A stretch of DNA of 64,000 nucleotides from Delphinapterus leucas (GCF_002288925.2 NW_022098058.1:1312021-1376020); one strand, 5' to 3'. Counted from the stretch's first letter, positions 1 to 11,339 are shown. The notes: generated by a model from the letters alone, not told the origin. Numbers and translations: made by a program.

Positions 1-50
1 ACAGTGTCATTTTAAGTTTTCTGGTGGCCACATTAAAAAATAAAAAGAGG

Positions 51-270
51 TGGGGGTGGGGGCAAGATAGGTGAGGGTATTAAGAGGTACAAACTACTAG
101 GTATAAAATAAGTAAGTTACAAGAATGTAATGTACAGCACAGGGAATATAGCCAATATTTTATAAGTTTATAAGGATAACTTTATCTATAAAAATATTGA
201 ATTACCATGTTATATACCTGAAACTAATATAATATTGTAACTCAACTACACTTTAATTTAAAAAATAATA
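51..270 (+). mobile_element. L1 3' end fragment
   Basis: Typical cetartiodactyl L1 3' UTR wording: gtacaaactactaggtataa, acagcacagggaatatagcc, and a terminal ctgaaactaatataatattg before an A-rich tail at 255-270. It is strongly 5' truncated. A SINE abuts its tail. Confidence 0.65.
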
Positions 271-575
271 GGGACCACTTACCAGTGGTCCACTGGTAAA
301 GAGTCCGCCTTCCAATGCAGGGGACGCAGGTTTAATCCCTGGTGGGGGAACCAAGATCCCACATGCCGCAAAGCAACTAAGCCCGTGCGCCACAACTACT
401 GAGCCAGCACACCTCAACTAGAGAGCCTGCGTGCTGCAAACTACAGAGCCCACGTGCCCTGGAGCCTGCGCGCCACAACTAGAGAGAAGCCTGCACTGCA
501 ACAAAGATCCCGCATACCTCAACTAAGACCCGAAACAGCCCAAAAAATAAAATAAAAAATAAATAAATAAAATAA
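271..575 (+). mobile_element. CHR-type SINE, ctcaactagagag subtype
   Basis: tRNA-derived SINE. The head (tccactggtaaagagtccgc), B-box region (caggtttaatccctggtggg) and body repeats (cacaactactgagcc, ctcaactagagagcc) are present, followed by an (aataa)n tail. The 5' end is slightly diverged (ggaccacttaccagtgg). The same subtype occurs at 29809 and 58257. It sits directly on the A-rich end of an L1. Confidence 0.85.
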
Positions 576-894
576 CTTTAAAAATATACAAAATTTTAAA
601 AATAAAAAATAATAAAATAAAAATAGAGGTAAAATTACTTTTAATAATATATTTTGTTTAACCAGGAGGCAGGAGGAGGCAATATATCCGAAATATTATG
701 TCAATATATAATCAATATAAAAGGTTATTACTTGAGATATTTCACATTCTCCTTATTCTGTACTAAAGTTTTCAAAATACGCACGCATTTTGCATTCACA
801 GCATGTCACAATTTGGACTAACCACATTTCAAAGCTCAGCAGTCACATGTGGCTGGTGGCTACCATATTGGACAGCCTAGCTCTAAAGTCCGCA

Positions 895-1060
895 GAATAT
901 ATATAATTTGATCTTTACAACAAGCCCCCTGAAGTAGGAATTAGCATCACCATTTCATAGATGAGAGAGCTGAGGTTCAGACAGAATAAAAGAGTCGACC
1001 TCACACAAATCTAGAAGCTACATCTCCTGCCTCCTGGTCCTAAGCACCTATCATTTCCCT
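895..1060 (-). mobile_element. MIR fragment
   Basis: Reverse-strand MIR core: catttcatagatgagagagc followed by tgaggttcagacag and a degraded 'acacaaatctagaagc' segment. Old and diverged. Confidence 0.5.
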
Positions 1061-1546
1061 GCACTTACACAAAGCAGGATAAAAATTATGGCAAAGATAA
1101 ATCCAGTGCTTATACAACGCAGGTGCAGGATTCACAACAGCCAGAAGTGGAAGCAACCCAAATGCCCATCAATGGATGGATGGATAAACAAAACGTGGTA
1201 TATGCATACAATGGAATACTATTCAGCCTTAAAAAGGAAGGAAATTCTGACACATGCTGCAATAAGGATGAACCTTGAGGACATTATGTGAAGTAGAATA
1301 AGCCAGTCACAAAAAGACAAGCACTGTATGATTCTACCTATATGAGGTCCCTAGAGCAGTCAGACGCAGAGATAGAAAGTAGAATGGTGGTTGCCAGAGT
1401 CTAGGGGAGGATCATGGGAGTTACTGTTTTAATGCAACCAGATGGGAAGGTGAAAAAAGGCTCTGGAGGTGGATGGTGATGATGGTTGCACAACAATGTG
1501 AATGTACTTAATGCCACCAAACTGTACACTTAAAAATAGTTTAAAT

Positions 1547-1763
1547 GGGGCTTCCCTGGTGGCGCAGTGGTTGGGAGTCCACCTGCCGATGCAGGGGACA
1601 CGGGTTCGTGCCCCGGTCCAGGAGGATCCCACATGCCGGCAGAGCAGCTGGGCCCATGAGCCATGGCCGCTGGGCCTGTGCATCCGGAGCCTGTGCTCCG
1701 CGCAACGGGAGAGGCCACAACAGTAAGAGGCCCGCGTGCCGGAAAAAAAAAAAAAAAAAAAAA
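1547..1763 (+). mobile_element. CHR SINE, short poly-A form
   Basis: Full-length short form with head cttccctggtggcgcagtgg, B box cgggttcgtgccccggtcc, central gagccatggccgctgggcc, terminal gaggccacaacagtaagagg, and a poly-A to 1763. Target-site duplication agtttaaatgg (1538-1548) / agcttaaatgg (1765-1775). It inserted at the edge of an existing SINE. Confidence 0.93.
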
Positions 1764-1775
1764 TAGCTTAAATGG

Positions 1776-1890
1776 GAAATTCCCTGGCAGTCCAGTGATT
1801 AGGACTCTGCGCTTACGCTGCTGAGCGCCTGGGTTCAATCCCTGACCAGGGAACTGAGATCCCGCAAGCCATGTGCTCAAAAACAAAAGT
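1776..1890 (+). mobile_element. Short CHR-type SINE (tRNA part plus short tail)
   Basis: Carries ttccctggcagtccagtgat, gcctgggttcaatccctgac and gggaactgagatcccgcaag, then a short A-rich end. Only the tRNA-like part is present, about 115 bases. The agtttaaatgg duplication recurs after it at 1888-1898, so this was the first insertion and the neighbour at 1547 came later. The same subtype is at 45358. Confidence 0.85.
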
Positions 1891-1954
1891 TTAAATGGTC
1901 CATTTTCTGTTATATTTTAACCACAATTTTAAAAATCATTTGTAAAAAGAAATG

Positions 1955-2165
1955 CAAGTGCTGTGCTGAACTCTATGAGCATTTTCACATCTTATCCTCA
2001 TAACAAACTCAGTTCATAAATTACGTGGGTTATTATCTCCATTTTACTGATGGGGAAGTCAAGGCTTAAATACATTAAGCAAACAGTTCAAGGTCCCATT
2101 GCCAGGGAGTGGTGGAACCAGGATTTGAACTCAGGGAGTCTGATTCCCAAGCCCGTGGTTTTAAA
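1955..2165 (-). mobile_element. MIR
   Basis: Reverse-strand MIR: cattttcacatcttatcctc, then tccattttactgatggggaa and ggtggaaccaggatttgaac. It covers most of the element. Confidence 0.7.
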
Positions 2166-2289
2166 TATGATGTCCTCCACAACGTTCTCTCTGACTGTCC
2201 CCAAATAGAAACAGAAATATAAATAATCCAGGAAAGAAATGGAAATGCCATTAGTTACAATCTATTCTCAGCATAACAGTCACAAAACC

Positions 2290-2880
2290 CCCTTTGAAAC
2301 ATAAACTTGATCATGCCACTCACTTTCTCCAAAACAGCTTGCAATAAAACCCAAGTTCTTTATTCCTAGCCCCCAGGCCCTGCAGGATTATGGCCCCTTG
2401 ATTCCTCTCCAATCCCCTCTCCCCCTTCGCTCATCATGCGCCTGCCACACACCTCTTTCATCTTTCTTAAACCTGCCAATGCCCAGGGCCTTGGCATGCA
2501 CTGTTCCTCCCTCCTGGAAGGCACTTCCACTGGCCTCTGTATAGCCAGTTCCTCTCTTCATTCAGGTCCTTAGCCAAAGGTCCCCTCATCCCAGAAAGCT
2601 TCTTTATCCCCTGACTCTAAACTAGGACACTTCCTCGCCCTCAGCCCAGCACCCTCCATCCCCCGCATTCTCTTCATTTTCCTTCATAGTCCCTACCATT
2701 GCTTGACATTATAGTGTGTACTTATTTGTCTGTTTCATTGCTGTCTGCCCCATCCCCGCTGAAAGGCAACTCCAAGAGGGCAAGAGCTTTGCTCTGTTTA
2801 CTGCTGTACCCCTGGTCCCTGAAGTGGTCCCTGGCACATAGCAGATGCTCAATGAACATCTGTTGAATGAATGACTGAAT
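2290..2880 (+). mobile_element. L2 3' region
   Basis: Nearly continuous L2 3' sequence. Landmarks in order are aaaacccaagttctttattc, ccaggccctgcaggattatg, gggccttggcatgcactgtt, tcaggtccttagcc and a terminal ctggcacatagcagatgctc plus tgttgaatgaatg. An old LINE fossil. Confidence 0.8.
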
Positions 2881-3119
2881 GGATGGATTCACTGAGTGCT
2901 CAGTCAATCCTCACATGGGGTGACCCACCACCCTGGTCCATGAGGGAGTAAAGGAGTTCCCAGGACATGAGACTTTCAGCCCTGGATCTCAGCAACTTAG
3001 ATCCAGAGGTTAAGAAATGAGAGCTCTAACCAAATGAACTTTGAGTTCCCTTCCAGCAACCTGATTTTATAACCCCATGGTTTCCACTGCTTAAAGTCCC
3101 ACACCTACAGGGTGGCAAT

Positions 3120-3295
3120 ATAGAAAGACTGTACTTTGAGCACAGACTTAGTTTGAACTCAAGATGTGCCACATACTGTCCCTGGGCGAGCCATCCAAGC
3201 TCCCTACGTCTGAATTACTTCATCTTTAAAACAGAATAAGTAATCCAGCTCAGTGGTCTCTCATGAGAATAGATCATCTATGTGTCATGGATTGG
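3120..3295 (+). mobile_element. MIR
   Basis: Forward MIR: gtttgaactcaagatgtgcc, ccctgggcgagccatccaag and attacttcatctttaaaaca. Diverged. Confidence 0.55.
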
Positions 3296-4465
3296 GCTCC
3301 CTGGGAAGCAAACTCTGAGATGGAGATCATCATACAGGAGTGTTTTAGGGTATGTTCTTTTCAAAACCTGTGATAGGAAGGGGAAGGAAGCAGGACTGGA
3401 CAGAGTGAGGAGCCAAGCCACAATGCAGTCTCAGTGGAGGGACTGAAGCTGAGTGGGCTCTTCAAGTTGTCCAGGTTTGGGGGAGGGGATACCTAGGGCT
3501 GGGAAGGGGGCATAATCTGGGACTATGCAGCTCCCTTCAGCAGGGGCCGTTCTCAAAGAGGGCTGACAGCCAACAGTCTCTCCAGGACCTGGGGATAAGT
3601 CCTTCAGTTCTGAAGGGGACCTCCTTGTCTGCCACTCCATGCAACATACATGGTACATGCTCAACAAATGATGTTGTTGTCATTATCATAGGACATAACT
3701 CAAGGCCAGGTCTATCTCACTTCGAAGCCAGTGCTCCTTCTTTCTGCCTCCCAAGCTCTTTATCTGAAACTCTCATGTCACCACTTCTGCCTGAGTTCGA
3801 GTAATGTCTGAATAGATCCCATTTCCCTACCCAGATGGTGAGTCCCCTGAGAACAGGCCACACTGACTCATCTTTGTGTCCCCTTCCACAGTTGCCCTCG
3901 GAACCTTAGGCTTCCTATGTAGCTAATACATGAGCAAGAGTATATCTACCCTTTCCTGGATCCCCAAGATTTTTCGGGATTTTAATCATATCATTTCTAG
4001 GTCTTCAATATCCTCACTGCCTATCCAGGTTAGGTAACAGTATCACCTAGGGTCAAATATCCCAGGCAGAGCCATACTCACCTAGACACCATTTGACTTC
4101 GGAGTTTAAAGCACCTCTCTTCTCCCACTACCCCAATCTCCCTCCATTGGGCCTAGATCTAATTGCCAACAGCCAGCTCATTCCTACCATGGAGCAAACA
4201 GAAAACCCAGAAGGGTCTTAGGGTCCACTCTTCCTGCCCCCACCTCCCCGGACTCTGCTGCAAACACATGCCTTCTCTCATTACAAGAAAAGAGTCTTGG
4301 GGAGTTAAGACTAGAACCCACAGATCCTGCAGCCCAAATCAGTGGCCTTCTCACTCTACATTCCACCTTCCTGAGGATCTGTGTCCCTTTATAAAGGCCG
4401 CCTCAAATATCTCCTTACTGGTCAGACCTAGGTGAACTCATTGAATGCTTCAGAAGCGAGGATGA
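3296..4465. other. Non-coding stretch, no gene seen
   Basis: No exon-like frame or recognised RNA is visible. There are weak L2-like pieces around 3655-3690 (gtacatgctcaacaaatgat) and 3835-3905. The rest is unrecognised and probably very old repeat or unique intron sequence. Confidence 0.5.
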
Positions 4466-4469
4466 GAGA

Positions 4470-4680
4470 TTCCTGGTTAAGCACAGGCTCTGGTGTCAGG
4501 CAAACCTGCGCCCGAATCCCAGCCCCAGCATCTGCCATGTGTATGACTGAGCAAGTTATCCGAAGATCCCTGTGCCTTTTTCCATGAGGAAATAACTACC
4601 TATCTCATAGAGTGACTGCAAGGAGGAGTGGGAACAAACGGCATACAGTGTGGATTCCGTTAACGTCAGCTGTCATAATT
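4470..4680 (+). mobile_element. MIR
   Basis: Forward MIR with aggctctggtgtcaggcaaa, a weak ctgagcaagttatcc core, tctcatagagtgactgcaag and a 3' end near 4660. Confidence 0.65.
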
Positions 4681-5258
4681 ATTACAAGCAAGGCGCTGGG
4701 AAGTAAAAAATATCCAGATTCAGTTCTCAGGTTTTGCACTAATACGTGGAAGCTGTGCTTATGTGACACCAAAACAACTATAAAGAGTTGAAAAAAATCT
4801 CACCCATTCAGCTGTTTGGTAGATGAAGCACATATTGCATTCCTCAGCTTTCTCCCCTATCAATATTTTACCTTCCTCACCTCCTTCTGGGGATATTATA
4901 AATATCTAAGTGATACTTGTAAAATGTTCACAGATCCTTTTTTCCCTAACAGATATGAGTACTCAAAAATGTAAAATATCTGTATAGCACACTACCATGA
5001 ACAGAGTTTCTGATGGGAAAAAAAAAAAGGATAAGCTGAGGAATGAAGAATTTGCAGTTCATTTTATAAGCAAAGAGCCAACTTCCTAAAATACAAAGAA
5101 TTATTTCAAAGTCATAGGAAAAGATAAACCAGTAAAATATTAAGAAACTGACATGTAAATGGTCAACAACTTCTCCAATAATAAAAGAAATAACAATTAA
5201 AATGACAATGAGACATTTTTCATTTATGAGATTTTAAAAAATGAAAATATTCATTCTT

Positions 5259-5537
5259 TTTTTTAATTGGGGTACAGTTGTTTTACAATGTCATGTTAGT
5301 TTCTACTGTACAGCAAAGTGGAGTTCCCTGTGCTATACAGCAGGTTGTCATTAGTTACCTATTTTATACATATTAGTGTATATATGTCAATCCCCATCTC
5401 CCAATTCATCCCACCCTCCCTTTCCCCCCTTGGTCTCCATACATTTGTTCTCTACATCTGTGTCTCTACTTCCGCCTTGCAAATTGGTTCATCTGTACCG
5501 TTTTTCTAGATTCCACATATATGTGTTAATATACAAT
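5259..5537 (-). mobile_element. L1 3' end, antisense, with perfect TSD
   Basis: Reverse-strand cetartiodactyl L1 3' UTR: poly-T start, ggggtacagttgttttacaa, gttccctgtgctatacagca and tatatgtcaatccccatctc. It is flanked by an exact 15-base duplication, aaaatattcattctt, at 5244-5258 and 5538-5552. About 280 bases, so a strongly 5'-truncated insertion. Confidence 0.85.
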
Positions 5538-5732
5538 AAAATATTCATTCTTGCACACGACAAGTACATGGGAAAACAGCTACTCTCCTGTGCTGCCGGG
5601 GGTGGGAGGTATAAATTGGTGCAGCTTCTCTTGGAAGACAACTTGACACCAGCTATTGAACTGTCAAATGTTTACATCTGTTGACTCAGAACTTCCCCTT
5701 GTAAATATATATCCTTCCAAAACATTCACCAA

Positions 5733-5734
<2 letters not shown>

Positions 5735-5763
<29 letters not shown>
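5735..5763. repeat. (AT)n microsatellite
   Basis: Uninterrupted alternating AT of about 29 bases inside the old L1. Confidence 0.95.
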
Positions 5764-5765
<2 letters not shown>

Positions 5766-5894
5766 TGTCCAATACACATTATTCATCAAAAAAATCAAAA
5801 TCCAAGTAAATGGCCCTCAGTGGGGTTTGGCTAAATACGTTAATGGACAGCCATAAAATGGAACTCTATACATGCACTCAAAAAGAACGAAATG

Positions 5895-6768
5895 CATCCA
5901 CACAGAGATTTGTACACAAATGTTTGTAGAAGCATTATTCATAATAGCCCAAAACTGGAAACAACCTAAATATCCACCAACTGATAAACAAACAAAATGT
6001 GGTATATCCTAAAATGGAGTAGTATTGAGAAGCAACCAAGGTCTGTTACGTGCTACAGAATCTCAAAAACACTGTGCTCCCTAAAAGAAGCTAGACACAC
6101 ACGAAATACATATACTGTGTTTATAATTCCATTTATATGCAAGCCCATAAAAGGCAAATCTACAGAGGCAGAAAATAGATTGCCTGGTAATAGAGATGAG
6201 GATGGGGGTGACTGCGAACGGACACGAGGAATCTTTTAGGGGTAATGGAAAAGTTCTAAAATTGAACTGTGGACTTCCCTGGTAGTGCAGTGGTTAAGAA
6301 TCCGCCTGCCAATGCAGGGGACACAGGTTCGAGCCCCGGTCCGAGAAGATCCCACATGCCACGGAGCAACAAAGCCTATACACCACAACTACTGAGCCTG
6401 CGCTCTGGAGCCCACGAGCCACAACTACTGAGCTCGCGTGCCACAACTACTGAAGCCTGGGTGCCTAGAGTCCGTAGTCCGCAACAAAGAGAAGCCACCG
6501 CAATGAGAAGCCCACGCACCGCAACGAAGAGTAGCCCCCGCTCGCCGCAACCAGAGAAAGCCCGCACGCAGCAACGAAGGCCCAACACAGCCAATAAATA
6601 AATAAACAAATTTATAAAAATTTAAAAATAAATAAATAAAATTGAACTGTGTAGTTAGTTGCACAATTCTGAAATTTTACTAACAATTTAATGACTTGTA
6701 CACTTAAAACAGGTAAATTTGATGGCATATAACTTATACCTCAGTAAAGCTTTACAAATACAATGAAA
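5895..6768 (+). mobile_element. L1 3' end nested in the older L1
   Basis: Starts in ORF2-derived sequence (attcataatagcccaaaact, ggaaacaacctaaatatcca) and ends in a 3' UTR with gacttgtacacttaaaacag and atacctcagtaaagc. The older L1 resumes after 6999 with gaatgaaatagatc, matching aacgaaatgcatcc at 5885. A SINE interrupts it at 6272 and another sits at its 3' end. Confidence 0.6.
6272..6637 (+). mobile_element. CHR SINE, long form with (aataa)n tail
   Basis: Full-length long form: head cttccctggtagtgcagtgg, B box caggttcgagccccggtccg, repeated cacaactactgagc units, gcaatgagaagcccacgcac, cagcaacgaaggcccaacac and an A/T-rich tail. Target-site duplication aaattgaactgtg at 6259-6271 and 6639-6651. 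Confidence 0.93.
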
Positions 6769-6769
6769 T

Positions 6770-6998
6770 AGGGACTTCCCTGGTGGTGCAGTGGTTAAGA
6801 ATCTGCCTGTCAATGCAGGGGACACGGGTTCGAGCCCTGGTCTGGGAAGATCCCACATGCTGCAGAGCAACTAAGCCTGTGCACCATAACTACTGAGCCT
6901 GTGCTCTAGAGCCCGTGAGCCACAACTAAAGAAAGCCCTCGCAGCAACAAAGGCCCAGTGCAGCCATAAATAAATGAATAAATTTATATAAAAAAAGA
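6770..6998 (+). mobile_element. CHR SINE, long form with internal deletion
   Basis: Head cttccctggtggtgcagtgg and cgggttcgagccctggtctg are intact. After cacaactaaagaaagccctc the body jumps to the 3' end, so the gagaagcc/agtagccc block (about 130 bases) is missing. Target-site duplication aatgaaatag at 6762-6771 and 6999-7008. Confidence 0.9.
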
Positions 6999-7329
6999 AT
7001 GAAATAGATCAATAAATTCTCACATGCAAAGATGTCTGAGATATATTGTTAATTTTTTTTAAAAGAAGGAAAATAGTATGAATGATATTATATGATTGTT
7101 CAGGCAATCATAATAATATACCTTCATATACATATAGAAAAAAAGTCTGGAGGAATATATACGAAACAGGTAATAGGCATTTTCTCTCCAGGAGGCAGGA
7201 TTATGAGAACGTTTTACTCTCTTTATGGGACACTTCTGATATATGATTTTTTTAATTAGGTATTTTTGCTATATGTTTGAACATTTTCTCAATAAACCAT
7301 TGAGGGGAAAGTGGGCATTACTTTTATAA

Positions 7330-8260
7330 TCTTAAAAAACACAATGTAAATATCAAAATAAACAGGTAAATAAAGGAGCATTGTTTAAAATGGACTCTGT
7401 TTTGCTGATACAGCTGAGTCCTAGTTAAAGATGCCACATCTGGTCACAAGATGTATGGAATTTCTCATTCTCCTGGCTCCACCACAGCCTGGAAAAAAAA
7501 AATCTGAAAACCACCCAGCTCCCTTTCTCTCATTCAAAGCTTCCCAAACAAACTGTGACTAATTCTGTTTCCCAGCTACCTTGAAGCTGGGGAGAACAAA
7601 TGCCCAGGAGAGGTGGATCTCCCAGTGTTAATCCATCTATGGATACTAGGGCTTATGAAACAATCTTTTGTGAGTTTGGCTGGCAAAAAAATGGATTCCT
7701 CAAACGCAGATAAAATAATCTGATTATTCATTAAGCTAAAGAATGGAATCAAGGGCCTGAGGACTCTCTCAAGACACAGAGACCCCTGGGAGGCCTGACT
7801 TATATGGCTGACCTATCTCCCTGTCTTGAATTCTCAAAGCCCAGACCCTGACAACTCAACAAACTTAAGTAGCTTTTTCATAACTTTTTATTGAAGTGTC
7901 ATAAACATACAGAAAAGTGTACATATTTTAAGCAGAATTTTTATGAAGACTCTAAGGCTCAAGGATAAATCTTACCCTTTTCTAATGACTTTTGTTTTTT
8001 CCTTTGGCTTCTCCTAATAAGAGGTCAATGAAGTAGCTGAGCTAATAACAGTCCATAGCCACGCTGGACCCATCTCCCTGGAAGTCTGGACTCAGGTGCA
8101 TGTGTATTGAGGGTGGTGGTCATTGTTTCCCAACCCTCAGAGGTGCTTCCAAGTCAGATGTTAACATTTCATGTCTCAGAGAACAGGGGCTGAGATCAGC
8201 TCAGGCTTCCCCAAAAGAAAGCTCTCCAGTTGCTATGAAGAAAGATGGAATGACCTCCAC
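7330..8260. other. Intron sequence, no gene seen
   Basis: Mostly unrecognised sequence. 7875-7960 (actttttattgaagtgtcat) may be a very old LINE-derived scrap. No splice-bounded frame is visible on either strand. Confidence 0.5.
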
Positions 8261-8261
8261 T

Positions 8262-8358
8262 AGACTATAAACTCTGGGAGGGCAAGAAGTGTGTCTGTCT
8301 ATTCATCAGTATAAACCCAGTGCCTGGTACACAGTAGGTATTCAATAAATACATCTTA
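8262..8358 (+). mobile_element. L2 3' tail
   Basis: agactataaactctgggagg, cagtgcctggtacacagtag and tattcaataaatac form the last 100 bases of an L2. Confidence 0.7.
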
Positions 8359-9029
8359 AAACAAACGCTAATTGACTGGAATAGAAAAGGTGAAGACAGA
8401 CCTTGGAAACCGGGCCACAAAGAAGAAACCCCAAGGGCTGGAAAGTGCTACTGCTAACCCAGATGAGCCTTGGTGCCAATTATAAAAGGGCAGCCCCTTC
8501 TCCCTGCTGATACACCTCCACGCCAGGGGAAATGCTTGGTGAGCAGAGTTTGAACTGGCTTTCAGGCCCCACCTCTTAGCCAAGTGCCCTTGTGCAGGGG
8601 ACAACCTGCACTGTCATATGGGTGGCCCTGAGTTGGTATCTCTACTGCTTCTTGTGCCCATTGAAAACACAAATCATGTAGACTATTCCTTGTCAGGCTT
8701 CTAGGCAGATGCCCAGTTTGTCCACAGGAAACGCTGACCTGAAGTGAAAACCAAAGGCCTAGAAAAACCTTCCTTTAGTCAATAAATGCTTGTTGATTAA
8801 TTATAGGAATATGTAGTCCCAAACCCTGCATCATCTGAAAAGGATATGCAGAATTTCCCTGTGCCCACTTCAACTCCCTCCACACTCCTACAAGGACAAA
8901 GCAGATGGGAAAAGGAAAAGAAAACATCCTACTTCGCACCAGAGACTGTCCTTTTCCTGTGGAAACAGTTGCATGAGCTTCATACTCAAACACCTCCAGG
9001 AAGACTTCATCTGTGCATCTTCTGCTGTG

Positions 9030-9690
9030 CAGGCATCCTCTCTTGCCTAGATGATGGCACACGCCCCTAACTGGTCCCACTGCTTCTGCTCACCTATCCA
9101 CAATCTATTCTCCACGTTCTAGGAGGAAGGATCCTTCTAAAGGAGAAAACTGATCATGTCATCTCCCTGCTTAAAATCTCTAATTGCATGTAGAATAAAA
9201 CATAAGCTCTTAACATGGTCCACGAGGCCCTCTATGACCCTGTTCTGGCCAACCTCTCTCAGTTCTTGTATCCTTCTCTATCTTGTTCGCTTTATTCTTT
9301 CTGTACCTGCTTTGTTACAGTTCCTTCCCCATTTTTCTTTTTTTAATTCTCCAAGCTTGTTGTTCCTGCCCCAGGGCTTTTGCACCTCCTGCTTCCCAGG
9401 CCTGGATTCTCTTCTCCAGCTTTTCACATGACATGCAGGTGTCAACTTAGAGAGGCTTTTCCTGATCTTTTATCAGAAGTTCCAACGACCCCCCTTCATT
9501 CTCTATTACTATTTTATTTTTTTAATGGTTACTATTATCTGAATTTATCTTGTTTACTAGTTAACCTTTTTATTGCCAGTTCCCTGCCTTCCCTTATCCC
9601 CCTACACCACCTCCACCGATACACACAAGAATCTAAGCTTATTTCCCACTCTATCTCTGGTATCCAGAAGTTTAATAAATACTTTTTAAA
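9030..9690 (+). mobile_element. L2 3' region
   Basis: Long L2 fossil: gatcatgtcatctccctgct, cacgaggccctctatgaccc, ccagggcttttgcacctcct and gtgtcaacttagagaggctt, ending at ccagaagtttaataaatac. Confidence 0.75.
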
Positions 9691-9709
9691 AGCATGACAA
9701 TAATTATAA

Positions 9710-9880
9710 CTGTAAGCCTCTTAACAGTTTGCAAATATACTCACATTCATTGCTTTACTTAAGCTTAAAAGCAGCCCTATAGGGCAGGTAGCACTCATTT
9801 TATAGATGAGGAAACAGGGGTTCAGAGAGGCCAAGCAGCTTGCCAAAGATCACACAGCAAGAAAGAAGCTTATTTTGCAC
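9710..9880 (-). mobile_element. MIR
   Basis: Reverse-strand MIR: ctcattttatagatgaggaa, gttcagagaggccaagcagc and ccaaagatcacacagcaaga. Confidence 0.7.
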
Positions 9881-9884
9881 TCAA

Positions 9885-11335
9885 ACCCAGATTTTCTCCC
9901 TCCAAGTCCAGAGTTCTTCCCTCAATATATGGTTAACATCCAACAGGGCTTCCCACTCAGTAAGCAAAAACTTTACAACACCCGACGAGGAACAAAGCAG
10001 TTCCTTGCAGGATCGAGTTAAGCTCCAAGACAAAAGAGAACATAAGGATATGAAACCATTTTGGAAATAATCAAAATAGACAATTATGTAAAATGAGCCC
10101 CCTCTGAAATCCACAGAGGGAGAAGCTGCGAGGCATCCAGATGTCATATCTTAAGTTTGATCTGTGCTTATGAAATTCCTTGATTCAAATGGAGGATGGG
10201 GAACTTGGGAGTGGGGGAATGTGGCAAGAGAAGAAAAGGGCTGTATCTCTACCCAAGAGTGGCAAAAAGAAACTATGACTAATAGGGAAAATTCACTGTA
10301 GGAAACTAACCACATGCTATAGGAGGATCAAATTTCTCACCCTTCAGACCAGAAAGTTAAAGGCGTAACAACCAAAGCATGTTTAAAACTATCTTCGCAG
10401 TCCCAGCTCTAAAAGAATGAGAGTAAAAATCTCTGCGAGGATAAATTGAAGTGGCCTTTGGGGAAGGGGAGCTTGGTGGATGGGAATACTTCCCACTATA
10501 TTGACTGTGCTTTATATGTGTCTATATTACATATTCAAAAATGAACTAAATTTAAACGAACAATTAAAATGAAGAGAATGAGAGGGCCCAGGAAGCAATT
10601 TCAGCAGGTCAGCTCTTCCAATCTGGCCTTCCTAACAGATTTCATCTTTTTCAACCCAAACAAAGGTGAGAAGTCAGGCCTATTCTTCCCTCTTCATAGC
10701 ATGACATGTAGGAAGTTCTTCCTTGGTCTCACTCAAATCTAAGCCATTTCCTCTTCAAATCCTGGAGCCACAGAGCTGAAAAGGACCATCTTCTCCATAC
10801 CCTCTTTTACAGAGAAGAGAAGAGATTTTCTCAAGGTCCCCCAACTAGTTAGCAGCAAATGGGAGGTTTAGTGCAGACCCCCTGCCTCCCAGGGGGCAGG
10901 CCCCCTATGCTCCTTCTGTGACACCCAGGCTCCCTCTCTGTTCAATACCCAGAACAGACTCATATGCAACTGCTAATATGTGCAGTTTAAGACTATCACC
11001 CACCAGGCCATTCTCTAAAGACCCCTCTTTTCCATACTGCATCTACTTCTGCCTCCGACCATTCCAAAGCACTCAGTTGGTGGCTCTCCCCTGGAGGCAG
11101 GACCATCCCTCCAAGGGGAATGCAAAATTTGTGGGCAACATCACAAAACTGGGGGGCACTACCAGCACTTAGTAGGCAGGGGCCAGGGGACATCTGCAAT
11201 GCAGGGGACAGCCCATGCAGAGAACTGTCCCCCAAAGTGCCTCATGGGGTACCCCCACCCTGTCATCTCTGCATCAGTCTCTGAACCCTCCCCCACCCTT
11301 CAAAAGCGGAATGTCCACAGGGTTGTGGAAGCCAT
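9885..11335. other. Intron sequence, no gene seen
   Basis: A weak reverse MIR-like piece lies at about 10780-10860 (cctcttttacagagaagaga). An old LINE-tail-like piece lies near 10440-10560. Otherwise nothing recognisable. Confidence 0.45.
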
Positions 11336-11339
11336 GATA

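Larger units (their letters stand above)
1..885 (-). mobile_element. hAT-type MITE, split by L1 and SINE
   Basis: Bases 1-50 and about 616-885 are the two parts of one old non-autonomous DNA element. It has the AT-rich core aataatatattttgtttaac, followed by the end segment with agtcacatgtggctggtggc and accatattggacag. The parts are separated by an L1 tail plus a SINE. The break is bracketed by similar taaaaagaggt / aaaatagaggt sequence. The strand is arbitrary because the family has no coding content here. Confidence 0.55.
1081..1950 (+). mobile_element. L1 3' end (ORF2 C-terminus plus 3' UTR), split by two SINEs
   Basis: A frame starting at 1088 reads HNSQKWKQPKCPSMDGW and then WYMHTMEYYSALKRKEI, the C-terminal end of an L1 ORF2 protein, and stops at 1289. 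The 3' UTR follows (gatggttgcacaacaatgtg, atgccaccaaactgtacact) and resumes after the SINEs as tccattttctgttatatttt. It is a dead, 5'-truncated copy, not a gene. Confidence 0.8.
5040..7325 (+). mobile_element. Old L1 3' end, host of a nested cluster
   Basis: Pieces at about 5040-5258, 5538-5894 and 6999-7325 read as one old L1 3' region. Landmarks are gggaggtataaattggtgca, agatgtctgagatatattgt, and a 3' UTR ending ttgaacattttctcaataaa. It is interrupted by a minus-strand L1, a plus-strand L1 and SINEs. The 5' limit is uncertain. Confidence 0.6.

Noticed and set aside
1088..1291. 67-codon frame with recognisable protein wording
   Set aside because: It is the C-terminus of L1 ORF2 in a truncated L1, not a host gene.
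6269..6601. 110-codon frame repeated in similar form at several places (for example 43194, 55416, 45067)
   Set aside because: All are translations of CHR SINE copies. Similarity between them reflects the shared SINE, not a protein family.
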